Positions 48,623 to 60,939 of a stretch of 64,000 nucleotides of DNA are shown piece by piece. How positions within the stretch are numbered: position 1 is the stretch's first letter; each line of letters begins with the position of its first letter. The translations under genes and the position numbers were made by a program. The notes under the pieces are model-generated. The model worked only from the letters and a program-made list of their open reading frames with translations, was not told where the DNA came from and did no database searches. The DNA is taken from positions 248,001-312,000 of the forward strand of contig BLAL01000062.1 in assembly GCA_015698045.1 (NCBI GenBank), written 5' to 3'. This DNA is from Rhizophagus clarus (Eukaryota > Glomeromycota > Glomeromycetes > Glomerales > Glomeraceae).

Positions 48623-50743
48623 TTATAAAAAAAAATTAAAGATTTCCCAAGAATTTCCTTCCAAACATAGACGACTGGGTAAATTTGCAACATTATTTAC
48701 ATCCAAGCAACTGTTATCAAAATGATAAATAACTTGCTTTGGAATTATATGAGCAAATATATTACCACCAGATTTACATATTTGAGAAAATAAATTGCCG
48801 TTGATATTAGCAAATGTAGCAACTGAAATGTAAGATAAAGAATCTATGTCCTGGGAAAAAGAAATATAAGCATGCCGCATAGATATTGATCTATATAGTA
48901 ATAATATTTTTCCTAAAAATATACTTCCCTTTAATATAAATAAAATAAATCTGTTTTCTCTTAATGGATTATTATCAGTTACATTTGCACGAAAAATAGT
49001 TGGGGCTATAATGAAAATCAATAAATAATAAGAATAAATCATTTACTGTTAAGAGCTTATTAATATATCAGATATACTATTAATGTATTGAGGTAATCCA
49101 ATATTTTCCAAATTTTTTCTTCCTGTTCATCTTTCTTTTTGTGACTTAATTGTTGGTTCTGAAGTACCATCTTTTCAGAAAAATTCTGAAATTAACAAAT
49201 TTGCTGAATTTCTATTGAATTCTTCTTGATTATTAGATGATTGAATTGCATTTAATATACAGTTTTTACAAGGCCTTTCAGATCGTGAAAATGCATTATG
49301 AGATATATGAGCTTGAATTATCTGCGATATATTCATCAAACCATTTGTATATATAAAATAATTCATTTTGTTGAAATTCAATTAATGAAGATAGTTTGTT
49401 AGTATTTAAAATATAATTTTGTTCCACTTTTGATAAATCTGATATATCAGATATTTGTTTCAACTCTGATTCTGTTAAATCTACTAATTGCGATAATTGT
49501 GCTACTTCTGAAGTTACACCGGTAAAAGAATTTCATTCAAATTGTCCAATTTAAATTCATCATTATTAAAATCTAATCCACTAACGTTATCTATATCAAA
49601 AACATCATCACTGTTCTTTAAAAAATCAGAAATTGCCATTGATTGACATGATGTTGAAATATAAAAATGTGGAATTATTTTATTGTTTAACAGTTTAATT
49701 TCTAATGTTTTAATAAATCTAGTCGCATCATTATATGCTGTTTTGATCGCATCATAAATAGCATTATCATCTGCCCATATTCACAAAATGTTAATATTTT
49801 CATTCAACATAGAATTTGGATTAAAATCAAATACATAACCTAATAAAATTAATTATTAATTACACATAATTACATAAAAATAAATTTAGTTTATTAGTTT
49901 ACACTTTACAATACCTGATGCTGATGTCTTTTCCTTTTGAATTTGTATACCTTGTTTAATAATTTTATCCTAATAAGCAATATGTTGTTGAATTTTAAAA
50001 AATTTATAAAAAGAAAAATTATTTGTTATTTGGCGTGATATGCCAAATAGATGTTCTATAGCTTCAGTACCATGTTTCCAGAGATATAAAGGATATAATG
50101 AATAAAATTTACGATAAGATATGATTAAAAGTATTAATGATTCTGCTAAACTAGTAAACATTTTAAAACTTTGTGGAGAAATAAAGTTTTTGGAAATAAA
50201 AAATATTGAATTATATAATTGATTAGCACTTTCTATGTATTCGGCCCATATATTTAAAAAAAAGTATCCACGCATAGCCATAATAATTCGTTCTTTATAA
50301 AAAATATTACAGTTCAAATAGAAATCAAATAGATCTTCTATTTAAATTAAAATAGTTTATTAACTATAATATAGATTATAAAATATTGTAATAATAATTA
50401 TTTTACATACCTAATACAAATAAATAAACGAATAAAGATTGCATTTTGTTGTTTTCTAGCTCACTCTGATATATTTGTTCTAATACATCTAAATGAAATA
50501 ATCTATAAGCGGTACTGTCATCTTGTTTATCAACATTGACAACATCTTGAATATAAATTGCATGATTTTTAGCTTGAGCAAAAGTTAAAAGATGCCAATA
50601 AAGTATTATATTATTTCCAAGAATGAGTAATCTTGCACCTGAATGAAGTTGATTACGAGCTGTTTTTTTAGCATATTTAACGTCTTGTACGGTTATAATG
50701 GGTCTAGGTCTAAAAACTGACAAACAAAAGACCAACATCTCAT
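48623..50743 (-). pseudogene. C-terminal part of the outer element's transposase-like protein
   Basis: Minus-strand reading from the MULE boundary: RPRPIITVQDVKYAKKTARN, QLHSGARLLILGNN, IYIQDVVNVDKQDDSTAYRL (50738-50403); then YPLYLWKHGTEAIEHLFGIS and RQITNNFSFYKFFKIQ (50317-49970), an acidic region with frameshifts (49855-49175), and the end PLRENRFILFILKGSIFLGK, LYRSISMRHAYISFSQDID, then VIYHFDNSCLDVNN (49042-48623). The QD-x-KHA-x-K-x-x-RN, GARLL-x-LGN and H-x-TE-x-x-EH-x-FG blocks recur, as I recall, in large fungal transposon proteins of unclear classification. I do not assign a superfamily. Confidence 0.55.
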
Positions 50744-51165
50744 AATTCCGATTGACAAAATCACAAAATCACAAAATTCTGACAAGTACAAAATATCAGA
50801 AAGTTCAAAATACCGAAATACAGTATCTTGACAGGTTAAAATCTCGACAGAACAGATGCTCTAATATTTATTAAAATATAAATTCCATTAATTTTATTTA
50901 TATTTAAATTGATAGATATGTGACTAAAAATAATTTGCGAAACTATATATTAAGTGAACACAAAGACAAATATTAACGTAAATTATAAATTGCATAATAA
51001 TACTTTATATTGTTATTTATTATATGTAATATATGAAAGAACTTTATATATAATTATAAGAAAAACAATTTGTAAATTTTAATTTTACTTATAATGTAAG
51101 ATTATGTGCAATGTCTCGAATATAATCCATAACTGGATGATTCTCCTTGTCATCAATGATCATTA

Positions 51166-51912
51166 TTATCTTTTTTCTCTGTTAATTAATGATTTTTTTT
51201 TTGCTGGCTGCTGTTCACCACGTAAAATACACTCAATTTGAAAATCAACATTTTGTTGTTCTTTTTGTAATTCTTCAATCATTGTATAAACACCAACATA
51301 ACTTTGGCCAACCAAAATTCCCCATCAACGATGCCATGCTTCAGCAATATTTTGTATTCGTGGTACACCTATTTTAATTGAATCATATACCGACCACAAC
51401 TCTGGTGGGAATAAAGGAGCTGATCGTATAGTATTTCCATTTCGAAGATGCCGACGTATTTTTCTGTGTACATAATTATCCTCAAACCACTGAGTAACTT
51501 CATTTGCCTCTGGTGGCATTACAAGTTTTAACATATCAAAGGCATCTGGAATTTCCTGTGATGGCAAGAATGCTAGAGCAAATAAATGTCGCAACATCAA
51601 ACTAAACTGCTCATCATTACCATATCTGACTGCAAGTCCACATGATTGAATTTTTCACCACCCAGATTGTCTCAAATGAAAAAGGTATCCTTTATTATTA
51701 ATATTAGAAAATACCTGCCGTGATGCATTAATCAAAGCTTGTTTGAAATCAGTTAGAATAGTGGAAGGTTGTAAATTAACATTGTTCTCTGCAGCAAAAT
51801 CAACTAATTCTTCAAATAAACATCTATAAACTCCTTCTGACTTACTCGTCATTAATGTATAAACTAGAAAAAGAATCCTTGAATTTGCTGAGCCAACAGG
51901 GGCATGAATGGT
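51166..51912 (-). pseudogene. MULE transposase, C-terminal part
   Basis: Reading continues from the hAT insertion point: APVGSANSRILFLVYTLMTS, then ILTDFKQALINASRQVF (with the catalytic second Asp in LTDF), a C-terminal FHLRQSGW helix, then NEVTQWFEDNYVHRKIRRHL, PLFPPELWSVYDSIKIGVPR, QNIAEAWHR, a stop, and WGILVGQSYVGVYTMIEELQ to the end at 51166. It matches the MULE/FLYWCH transposase core. The stop after AEAWHR and a shift near 51650 show decay. Confidence 0.75.
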
Positions 51913-54900
51913 CAGTGATGGGTAAATGATCTGGTCATTTGCCCATTTTGAAATGACCCTCAAATGACTTTTGGATGACTCTGTCATTTGGGTTATTCAA
52001 AACTGGTCATTTCGCAAATGACAAATGACCTCAAATGACAAGGTCATCCGAGGTCATTTGATGTTATTTAAGGTCATTCACTAGGTCATTTATGTAAACC
52101 AATCAAATTTATGTAATATGATAATCTTTCTTGATAAATCTTAAATTAAAGCATGAGAAATATTTATGCTATCTTTCTTTTTATAGTAAAAATAGTGCAT
52201 ATAAAATTCTTCTAAAATGTTTTTTTCAAAGTCACATCAATAATCTTGTTACAAAATTTAGCAAATATAGGCAAAGGACCACATAATTTTAGAGAGTTTT
52301 TTATATTGATAGCCCCACCAAAAAAAACAGCAAATAAGCAGGCAGTTTGTAATTTTTGTATAAAGGAATATACATTATCTGTAGCTTCAATTAAAGTTGG
52401 CTGCTTTGTTTCAAATAAAGCTAAACTCTGCCGAGGACATCTTATAAAATGTGCAAATTTTAATAATCAAGTACCAGAAAGTGAAAGAATTGAAATTTTA
52501 GCACGAAATGTTCTGGAAGATATTAAGAAAGTAATTAAAAAACAAAAATTTGATAAAGAAAAAAATGCAGACATAATTGATAAATCAGGTATTAATTATT
52601 TAATATATTTTAATGCAATAGATATTTTATAATTAATTGTTATTAAGTTCTAACACTATAAATTTTTAAGATTCAGAAAGTGAGAAAGAAGAGGAAGAGG
52701 AAGAGACAGAGGAAAATATGGTAGATCTATCAAGATCTACTATTACCACTCAATCTCTTATTACAAATTATATATCACGGCCATTAACAAAAAGAGATAA
52801 ACCATATTTTGAAACTTTACTTTTACGTATGCAAGTTTCAAATGAATTACCTTTTACTTTTTTTGAAAATCAAGAAACAAAAGATGTTTTTACTTTTATT
52901 GCTCCAGCTTTGAAATTGCCAAGCCGAAAAAAAATGAGCACTAAAATTTTATCATGTGCAACCAAAATCCTGGAACAATTAATTACAAAAAGAGCACAAG
53001 ATGATAAAATTGGAGTAACTGTAGCGTGTGACGGGTGGACTAACATTAAACAGGAACATTTGTTTGGTGTAGTTTTTATAACATCAATGGGTGAAACTCT
53101 TATTTGGGGTGCGAAAGATATTAGTGATGAAAGATCAAAAACTGAAAATGTGATCAATCATATTAAAAATATAATGTTAGAAGCTGAGAAGGAGAAAATT
53201 AAAATTAACTGCTTAGTTTCTGATTCAGCAGGTGAATATGCTGCTGCACGGTATGTAATAATTTTTTACACAAATTTTTTTAATTAAATAAAATTTTCTA
53301 AAATAAATTAAATTCTAATTATTAATAGAAGGATTATGCGGGTAGAATATCCTAACAAAGTTTTTTTACCTTGTATGGCTTACCAAATAAATTTAATAGT
53401 TGGAGAAATTTTTAAGGAGTCAGATATCTATCAGCAAACTTCAATAAAGGCTATTAAAATTGTCAGTTACTTTCATTCATCAGCTTATTTTACGGGTTTG
53501 CTAAGAAATGAGCAAAAGTCATTGTATGGTAAAACAATAGCATTAATAACTCCTGGTGAGACACGATGGAACAGCTATTACTTTTGTTTTCATAGTATTT
53601 TGAAAACAGAAGCAGCACTTAAAGTAATTTTTTCAATAGAATTTTCAGTTTCTTACTTCTTAATAATTAAAAAATTAATTTATTTTCATTTTTTAATTAG
53701 ACACTAGCTACAAAATTTGCTCCTGAACGTCTTGAAGGTCCTTCTACATCTCGAAGTGGTTTTCAAAGGCAAAGACATACATCAACTACCACAAAAAAAT
53801 TTCTTTCTTCTGATATTATCTCCATCATTAATGATTCAAGTTTTTGGAGCCATCTATATGAACTTCAGTCTTTAATTTTACCACTTTGTGCTGCGTTAAA
53901 TAAACTGCAAAAAGATATGGCACGACTATATGAAGTAGTTCTTGCTTTTGGATGGGTAATTAAGGTATTTTCAGATCATTCAAATGAAAAATTTTCTGAA
54001 AACATGATCACCCGTCTTGAACGTCGTTGGAATCAATGGGAGCAACCTCTCTTACTTTTGTCTCTAGTTTTTCATCTACAGTATCGTGTTTCACTTTTTA
54101 ATAAACATTTCGGTCAATGGGTTAATTATTATTATCAAGTCTGGTTTAATAAAGTTCCACAACGTATTTTACGAGAATATCTCTCATATCAACGAGAGAA
54201 ATATCCTTTTGATATGCAAACATTTAATCAGCTTGGTGGGAATATAATAGATTTTTGGGATTTAGCAAAGGGAGATGCACCAGAATTATCACAGTTTGCT
54301 CTTCACTTATATGGAATTTGTGTTAATTCAGCTTCGGTAGAAAAGCTCTGGTCAAATATGGGATTTTTACATTCAAAACGGCGAAATCGGCTTGATGTAT
54401 GTAAAAAAAAAGTGTTTTTATAATTTATTACTTCTTAATTAATTTTAATTTTATTTAAAGCATAAAAAAGTACTAGGAATGAGTCAATTGAGAAGTGATA
54501 TTTTGCATAGAAACAAACAAATAGCAATTGAAAAATCTGAAAAGCTTTACAAAAGAAATCACATTGCCACTCCTATACACCTCATGAAACTTCTAGTGAA
54601 GATAGCGAATATAGTGGGATTGAAGAAGATGATGACATGATTCAAGTTAGTGACGAAGGAGAAGAAACTTATAAACAGCCCATAGAAGAACCATCTTGTT
54701 TCGAAAATGAGAATGAATCTGATACTATCGGCTCAACAGAACATTGGGTGCGTATGCTTCAAAATTGGATGGGCATGGTTAGAGAGGAAAATATTGAGCG
54801 TTCAGATAGTGATGAGACAGGTCCAGAATTTATAGCTGTAGATCGTACTATTCATCCTGCAGATGATTCACTTGCGAAATGGAATCTTTATAGTGTTTTT

Positions 54901-55255
54901 AATAATAGTTTAGAATCACCCATCTTTGTAAATGCAATGATTAATTTAGATTCTGAATGACATGTACAATAATTAAAATTGCGTTTAATGAAAAATCAAA
55001 AAAAACCATTGTTAAATAAACCATTGTTCATAAACAATAAAAGTAATAAAATAGGGAAATAATCGGCAGTTTTATTTATAGTGAAAACAATTATTAAAAA
55101 TGTTCCATTATGATTGTCCTATTATAAAAATTGTACAATATGATTGGTTTAAATAAATGACCATGTCATTGGTCATTTGACATTGAAATGATCCAAATGA
55201 CATGTGACTAGTCATCTGGGTCATTTGAGGTCATTTGGGTCACTGGCTATCACTG
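51913..55255 (+). mobile_element. hAT transposon with perfect 8-bp target-site duplication
   Basis: TGAATGGT flanks it exactly at 51905-51912 and 55256-55263. The ends are CAGTGATGGGTAAATGA and, inverted, CAGTGATAGCCAGTGACC. Subterminal regions hold many GGTCATTTG/CAAATGACC motifs (51930-52100, 55150-55240), the likely transposase-binding sites. It contains a nearly complete five-exon transposase gene. It is inserted in the MULE transposase gene, so it is younger than the MULE. Confidence 0.92.
52246..54960 (+). CDS. hAT transposase (five exons, one frameshift)
   Basis: The cut-and-paste enzyme of the element. Exons: about 52246-52588, 52671-53250, 53329-53623, 53701-54396 and 54461-54960. 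The first has a BED-like zinc finger region (AVCNFCIKEYTLSVASIKVG, then RGHLIKCANF). Exon 2 has the RNase-H-fold part with the DGWTNIKQEHLFGVVF motif and CLVSDSAGEYAAAR; exon 3 has CMAYQINLIVGEIF and GETRWNSYY; exon 4 ends in the hAT dimerisation region (NSASVEKLWSNMGFLHSKRR). Exon 5 is acidic (EEDDDMIQVSDEGEETYKQ). A shift of one base near 54560 separates its first part from the rest. The true start is uncertain: no ATG is evident in frame just upstream of 52246, so a further 5' exon or a non-canonical start is possible. Confidence 0.85.
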
Positions 55256-55263
55256 TGAATGGT

Positions 55264-55844
55264 ATATAGTTAACAAAATATTGTCAGAACTGTTTTAAAG
55301 GTTCCATCCATCAACCAATATGGAACTTGGGATAAACGTTGAATATTTGTCTTGGTAGTAAATAATAAAATTTTATCTGCACCAATCATAAAGTCTTTTA
55401 CTAGAAAGGGATCTCCAGTTAATGTTAAATGAAGTGAGTTTGGAACATCAACTTCTCTAATATTTTGTGGTTGTGGAGGTCTTTCTGTTTTTCTAACACG
55501 CTTAATTACTGTTCGAAGGCATTAACAGTTAGCATATATGGATGATCATCTTGTGCTGATTTATCTCTTGTTTCACATGCTTGTTGCTTAATTTGAGCTA
55601 TAGTTTTTGCAACCTTTACCTTGCTAGCTTGAGGTGAGTAGTAATGGTCAACAAAGTTGTTAAGATAATATAAACCATCAAGAAATGTTATTATTGCGTG
55701 ACCTCTACAACTTTCCAGCCTTTTCTTTTCACAACACCAATAATACTTATCTCCTCTTATTTGTTCTTTTATCATCAAGTAACCGCGGACATTTATTTTA
55801 TTATTACCCTTTTGTGATGGTACAATTTTACAGACTTCATCCAT
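55264..55844 (-). pseudogene. MULE transposase, N-terminal part with FLYWCH zinc finger
   Basis: The ATG at 55844 fits a FLYWCH domain: KGNNKINVRGYLMIKEQIRG, then DKYYWCCEKKRLESCRGHA and NNFVDHYYSPQASKV, giving the Trp-Cys and Cys/His ligands. Then come a linker (VIKRVRKTERPPQPQNI), DPFLVKDFMIGADKILLF and LSQVPYWLMDGTFKTV with the first catalytic Asp (LMDGTF). An in-frame stop (TAA where CAA is expected) lies just before the hAT insertion. The gene continues at 51912-51166. Confidence 0.75.
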
Positions 55845-55927
55845 TTTTAAGATAAGTTTATTACTAAAAAAAAATATAAAGAAATTTTCGTTAAAGATAT
55901 GATTAAAATAAGTATTTATAATTACGC

Positions 55928-56163
55928 AAAGACCCAAAAATATATATATAGGGGTCAGGTGGCGAAAAAAATTTTTTATATGAGCTGTACGCATTTTTTT
56001 CAGGACCAGAATTACGATAGTGCTAGTCAATTTCTAAATTAAGAAATAAATCTTTGACCAGCACTATCTAAAATTATTCACAAAAGGAAAGATCTACATG
56101 GTTTTTATGGTTCATTGTACGCAAACTCAAACCTGACTCTTTTATATATATTTCTGGGTCCTG
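55928..56163. mobile_element. MITE in the 5' region of the MULE
   Basis: Inverted ends AAGACCCAAAAATATATATA and AGGACCCAGAAATATATATA, both leading to a GTCAGG block; flanked by TTACGC on both sides. An inner hairpin (GATAGTGCTAGTCAA with TTGACCAGCACTATC) lies at about 56017-56070. Confidence 0.65.
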
Positions 56164-56544
56164 TTACGCGTAAGTCAAATTTATTAAGTAATAATATGCA
56201 ATAATTAATAGCAACAATTTATTAGTTATGATGCCACATATACTATAACCCTATAAAAAAATTTATATGAATTTTCAATATGCTATGTTTATTAAACAAG
56301 CTATGAATTTGCTACATTTATAGAAAGAACACAAAATATTAAACTAATTTGTATAATTTACACATTTTGGTACAATATGATATAATTATATGATTTTGTT
56401 GTTCTTTAACCATAATAGTAAACATAAGCTTGTAATACATTATTAATATAATCAATATATATATTTTTTATTGTTAAATGGGTATCTTGTCGAGATTTTG
56501 ACCTTTCAGGATATTGCATTTCAGGATTTTGAACAGATCCCAAT

Positions 56545-57804
56545 TATAATAGGTAAATTCTGGTATATTGGCATCTGCATATATTAATTTAATTAATTTC
56601 AGAATTTTTTTTTTAAAAAAAATATATATATATATTATATATTAATTATCTTATAATATACATTATAATAATTATCATGGAATTCAAAAAAATTCTCAGC
56701 CTTTTCACAATTCATTATTAATTGTTACGTATTAAATTTAGCAAAAGCATCATCTGATCCTAAACTAACTAGATTAATACCTGCATCTCGTGACATATAT
56801 AATTAATACATTCATTAAAAGATTGTATATTTTCATAGCATTTAATTTTTCATTTGTTGGCAACATAACAATTACAAAAGGTAGAATTTTTTCCATTGAA
56901 ATCTAAAAATATAAATAAATACCTTTATTAACTTTTGTTATAAGTAAATATTCAAATATAAAAATTATAATTAATTTCATATTACCTTTAGTACTACTAC
57001 CCTAACTTGAGTCGCAATAGCATTTTTTTGCTTTATAATATTCACAACTTTATGTATATCATCATATGTTTCAACTGAAGTTTCTGATAATTTTAAAGTT
57101 GACCCTATAACGCAACCTAATTCATCTGAATATGTAAGTTTAGGCCGAATTTTTATACAGTTTGTCATCCTAACAATAGGTCCATTCTAATTAAGCGCTC
57201 TAGTTAACTGGGCAACTTTAAGTATATTTTCATATACTAACTCTGAATTAGATATGATATCACTTTCTTTTGCTCGTATATATCTTATAGATCTAATGCT
57301 CATTCCTGCAAACATTTGTCTAAAGATTTCATATTCACAGCTACTTTCTGATAACAAACAAAAAAATTGTTTTAAATATTCAGTATAATGAAGACCTATC
57401 ATTTTTTTATCCTGTAACTTCTTTTCTTGTATTTGTACCATTAATGCTGCTAATTCTTGAAATGTTTTTTCTCCTTTAAATAATCCATCTTTTCCAAATT
57501 GAGCCAACTTAAACCAAATTTCTGCATCATTATCACTATTATCAGCCGATACCATAATGATTTAAGATTTGTATTAAATAGTAATTTACTTAAAGGATGT
57601 TCAAGATACCATTTTGGAATAAAGCGGATATTTTTTCCAGTTGCTCGTTGCTAAAAATAAATGTAAAATTAGATTAAAGTTTTTAAATTAAATAGTTAAT
57701 TTAAATACATACAAGTGGCTTACATAAATAACGCACCAAAATGTTTTAAACAGTAAATCATGTATTTGTCGATTAAAACAAATCTGTTTAATCTCATTTT
57801 TTCA
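56545..57804 (-). pseudogene. Middle part of the outer element's transposase-like protein
   Basis: Minus-strand reading: an exon ending FNRQIHDLLFKTFWCVIY, then GTAAG (57720), intron, CAG-acceptor and RATGKNIRFIPKWYLEHPLS (57660), then after a shift NDAEIWFKLAQFGKDGLFKG, YTEYLKQFFCLLSESSCEYE, FAGMSIRSIRYIRAKESDII (57555-57187), and KIRPKLTYSDELGCVIGSTL (57168-56977), then LPFVIVMLPTNEK, LGSDDAFAKFN and NIPEFTYYN where the MULE interrupts it. The block SIRSIR...RAKESDIISNSELVYENI is recalled from large fungal transposon proteins. No catalytic residues can be named. Confidence 0.5.
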
Positions 57805-60683
57805 CACTAGTCAAAAAAAGAATATTCGGCCTTAATAAAATTCGGCCCATATTCGACCAAAATCAAAAAAAATCGACCTCAATTAGTGATGATTTACAGT
57901 TAGATATCTATTCGACATAGTCAAATAATGTACATTAATTGAGCGTTGCGTTACAAATCATGTATAATTGAACTGATAGTACGCGTAATACACCATCTAA
58001 AAGTTTAGATTTAAACTTTTAACGATGCTTCCCCTTTCATCCTTTTTTTTCCTTTTATCCTTCCCATTCCCTCGTTTTCCCTTCCCTTTATCCTTCCCTT
58101 ATCTTCGTCCTATCCTTCCTTTATCCTCCATCCTTCCCTTTACTTCGTCTTTCCCTTTTCCTTTCTTTTCTTTGTCTTTTCTTTATCCTTTCCCTATTTC
58201 TCTCATACCTTTGTTAAATAACTTAATAGAACGTTTCCTAATGCTTTTTTTTCTTTTATTTTAGATAGTCCTTTCAGTCTTCTTGGACACAAAATTTTGG
58301 TAAGCTTTCATTTCTTTTTTTTTTCTTTAATTATTTATTTTAACGGACGCTTCTAATAGTTCATTCTCTTACATTTTTTAAGTGATTTGGATGGATACAT
58401 CAAGGAAAATGAAAGGATGGAGTTTACATTATGAATATGATGACGCGTAGAAAAACTCCAGAAGGTGGACTTCTCGGTTAGTGAAATCTTTTTTTTTCTT
58501 TAATTTTATTTAACAAACTTTTAATAACAGTTTTTTTTTGCAGACGGCTGGTTCTTCAAGATACTCGGATGGGTAAGAATTTGGTGTTATTTTTCTTAAT
58601 AACTTTTTAATGAAAGTCATGAAACGTTTAATAACGTTTTGGTTTTTTTTTCTTTTGTAGGTGAATTTTCAGCTTTTTGGACGCGATAATTTGGTAAGAT
58701 ATTTTTGAATAATTTTTTATTTCATTTTTTAAAGAACGCTATTTAATTACTTTTTTCTTTTTTTTTTAAAACAATTTGTTCTTCGGCTTTTTGGATGTTA
58801 AATTAATCTCTTATTTTACTACATTAATAATTATATCAACAATTAATCTATGAATCGTCATGTTAATTAATGATAATTGATATTCACGAAATCTTCCCCT
58901 TCCCTTCCTTCCCCTTAATCTCCCCCTTAACCTTTTTTCTCAACTCACTTTACTTCTTTTTTTTCGTTTCTTTGTTCTTTCCCTTCCATTTCTCTTCCCT
59001 TCCTTTCTTCCTTCTTCCCTTCCTCCACAATCATCTCTCTTTCGTAAAGAATACTCAAAAAACATTTTCCAGTTTTTAACAAAACATTTATAGCGATATT
59101 TTGATTTTTTCTTTTTTATGTGACTCCTTCGGTTTTCTGGATATGGCATTTCAAAAGGTTTCTTTCTTTTTCTTTAATTATTTTAATAAACATTTATTAA
59201 CAGTTCGTCTTTAATTTTTTAAGCGGTTTCTTGTTCTTTTTGAACGTGTGGGACTTCGTTTCAGTAAGTTTTTTTCCTGTTTAGTTTACATGTTCTAACT
59301 GTTCTAATGGAATATATGCTGACCTCTTCTCTCTTTTTTTTTAAACGGTTCTGGACAGGTAGGTTTTTTCTTGAATCATAATTTTTACGAAATATCTACT
59401 AATTTTTAGAGGTTTTCTTTTTTTAGTAATTTGTTTTTTGGGTCTTTGGACGCGCAGATTTATAGTGAGTTTTTTTTGAACTATTAGAAACAGATTTCCT
59501 AAAATTTTTTTAATAACAGATAATGCTAGCGTTTTTATTGTTTCCAATTTTTTTATTTTAGTGAGTTAACTAACGAGTTCATTCTTTATTATTTTTAGGT
59601 TACTCTTTGACTCTTTTTGGACGCTAAGATTTTTTTAGGTAAGGGACACATTGGAACGTGTGAGACAATAGACCTTCAGTGAGTTTTTTTGTTATTATTT
59701 TTAACGAAATTTAATAAAATTTAACATTTTGTTATGTTTTTTACTTTTTTTTCATAGGAATCCAGTTTCCGATTTTGATACTGAAATCTGGTATAGTTTT
59801 GAATTTTAAAATTTCAAAACTTGAAAAAAAGAGTTTTAACTTTTTTTTTCTTCTTTGTAAAGAAATCAGCTTTGAATTAGACACTAGACTTCCAGGTAAA
59901 GCCTTAAAAAAAATTTCGAAGCTCTTTTAAAAAAAGTTCTAACTTTTTTTTTCTTTTTCTTGTATTTCAGAAATAGCGAGTAAATCTTCTTATTTTTTAA
60001 TATTTATTAATCTGTTACGCTGGAGAATCTTTAAGTAACCAATTAATAATAGCTGGGTCAAAAATGTAAATAAAACATACCGTATAAGAAAGAAACCAAT
60101 TAATAATCTCTTTCGTTATTATAACGGTCTTCAATAGATAAGTTGATTTGGATTTTAAAAACTTGAACAAGAGATTTGGCAAGTAAAAAAAATTCAAATT
60201 TTACTTTATTTTAACAAATATTACTAACTGTTTATTCTTTACTTTTTTAGATGGTTACTTCAAATTTTTTTAAAGTAAAAAAAATTGGAAATTTTTTATC
60301 ATTTAGGTATAATAATCTCTGGGTGGATAGATTAGTCTTTACATTATTAGGGTAGAATTAAATAGTAATTAAATAGATAATAATATAATTTGTAATATAA
60401 TATTATCTAATAAAATCACAAATTTAAAACTACAATTAAGTAAAAAATTGACTATCATTAGACCATAGTTCATCTTAAAATTTGTCAAATAAATTACTAA
60501 TGGTAGTACTAATAATAGTTGAATGTTAGTCGAATTTTGGTTGAATATCCTTTCCAAATGTTGAACGATTGGTACCCTAAATGCGCCAAAAAAATTGGCC
60601 TCAATTTGACATAAGTTAGATTGTTATTCAACCTATATTCGACCTGGTCAAATTTAGGCTGAATTGTCCTTTTTCGACTAGTG
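57805..60683. mobile_element. CACTA-type element with a mini-exon array, TCA target-site duplication
   Basis: Ends CACTAGTCAAAAAAAG and, inverted, CACTAGTCGAAAAAGG; flanked by TCA at 57802-57804 and 60684-60686. Subterminal repeats with ATTCGGC/ATTCGACC occur on both sides (57830-57880, 60590-60660). CACTA ends plus a 3-base duplication identify the superfamily. No transposase is present. It interrupts the outer transposase-like gene. Confidence 0.85.
58250..59990 (+). repeat. Tandem mini-exon/intron array (plus strand)
   Basis: About 14 units of 90-140 bases: acceptor (TTTATTTTAG, TTTTTTGCAG, TTTTGTAG), a core of 25-40 bases, and donor (GTAAGCTTTC, GTAAGAATTT, GTAAGATATT). Cores share a CTTTTTGGACG or CTTCTTGGACAC motif (for example 58276-58289, 58672-58683, 59448-59456, 59612-59625). 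It is headed by a CT-rich tract at 58027-58210, and a second CT-rich tract (58893-59035) lies inside. More diverged than 42480-43640. Confidence 0.65.
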
Positions 60684-60720
60684 TCAAAATAAACAATATA
60701 TATGTAGATCTTTAACATAT

Positions 60721-60875
60721 GGAATCTTTGCAATAGAAAGGTATGAAACTCAAAAAAAAATAAAAACTTAATTAATATTAAATTTACACTTATTTTAGTA
60801 TAAAAAACATAATTAGCATATAAAGTAAATTTAAAAATTTTTTTGAATTTCGTACCTTTTTATTGCAAAGACCCC
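60721..60875. mobile_element. 155-bp palindromic MITE, copy 2
   Basis: Same sequence as 39808-39961 except for a few changes and one extra A near the left end; flanked by ATAT on both sides. It lies between the CACTA-type and Tc1/mariner insertions. Confidence 0.85.
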
Positions 60876-60939
60876 ATATAAAAGCTAACCCACTTTTCTA
60901 TGTAACAAAAAAATCCATTATGTCATTTTCTTTCTCCAA

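Larger units (their letters stand above)
50748..56540 (-). mobile_element. MULE with FLYWCH-type transposase, split by an hAT
   Basis: Terminal regions of about 100 bases are inverted repeats (left CCGATTGACAAAATCAC..., right inverted GGGATCTGTTCAAAATCCTG; both pass into a shared block with AAAATCTCGACA). The flanks share AATT (50744-50747, 56541-56544), shorter than the usual 8-10 bases of MULEs. It interrupts the outer transposase-like gene between codons for YYN and YEML. Length without the hAT is about 2.4 kb. Confidence 0.7.

Noticed and set aside
58025..58264. A Phe/Pro/Leu-rich 79-residue frame and a similar one at 58870-59079
   Set aside because: They translate the CT-rich leader tracts; composition is explained by the tract.
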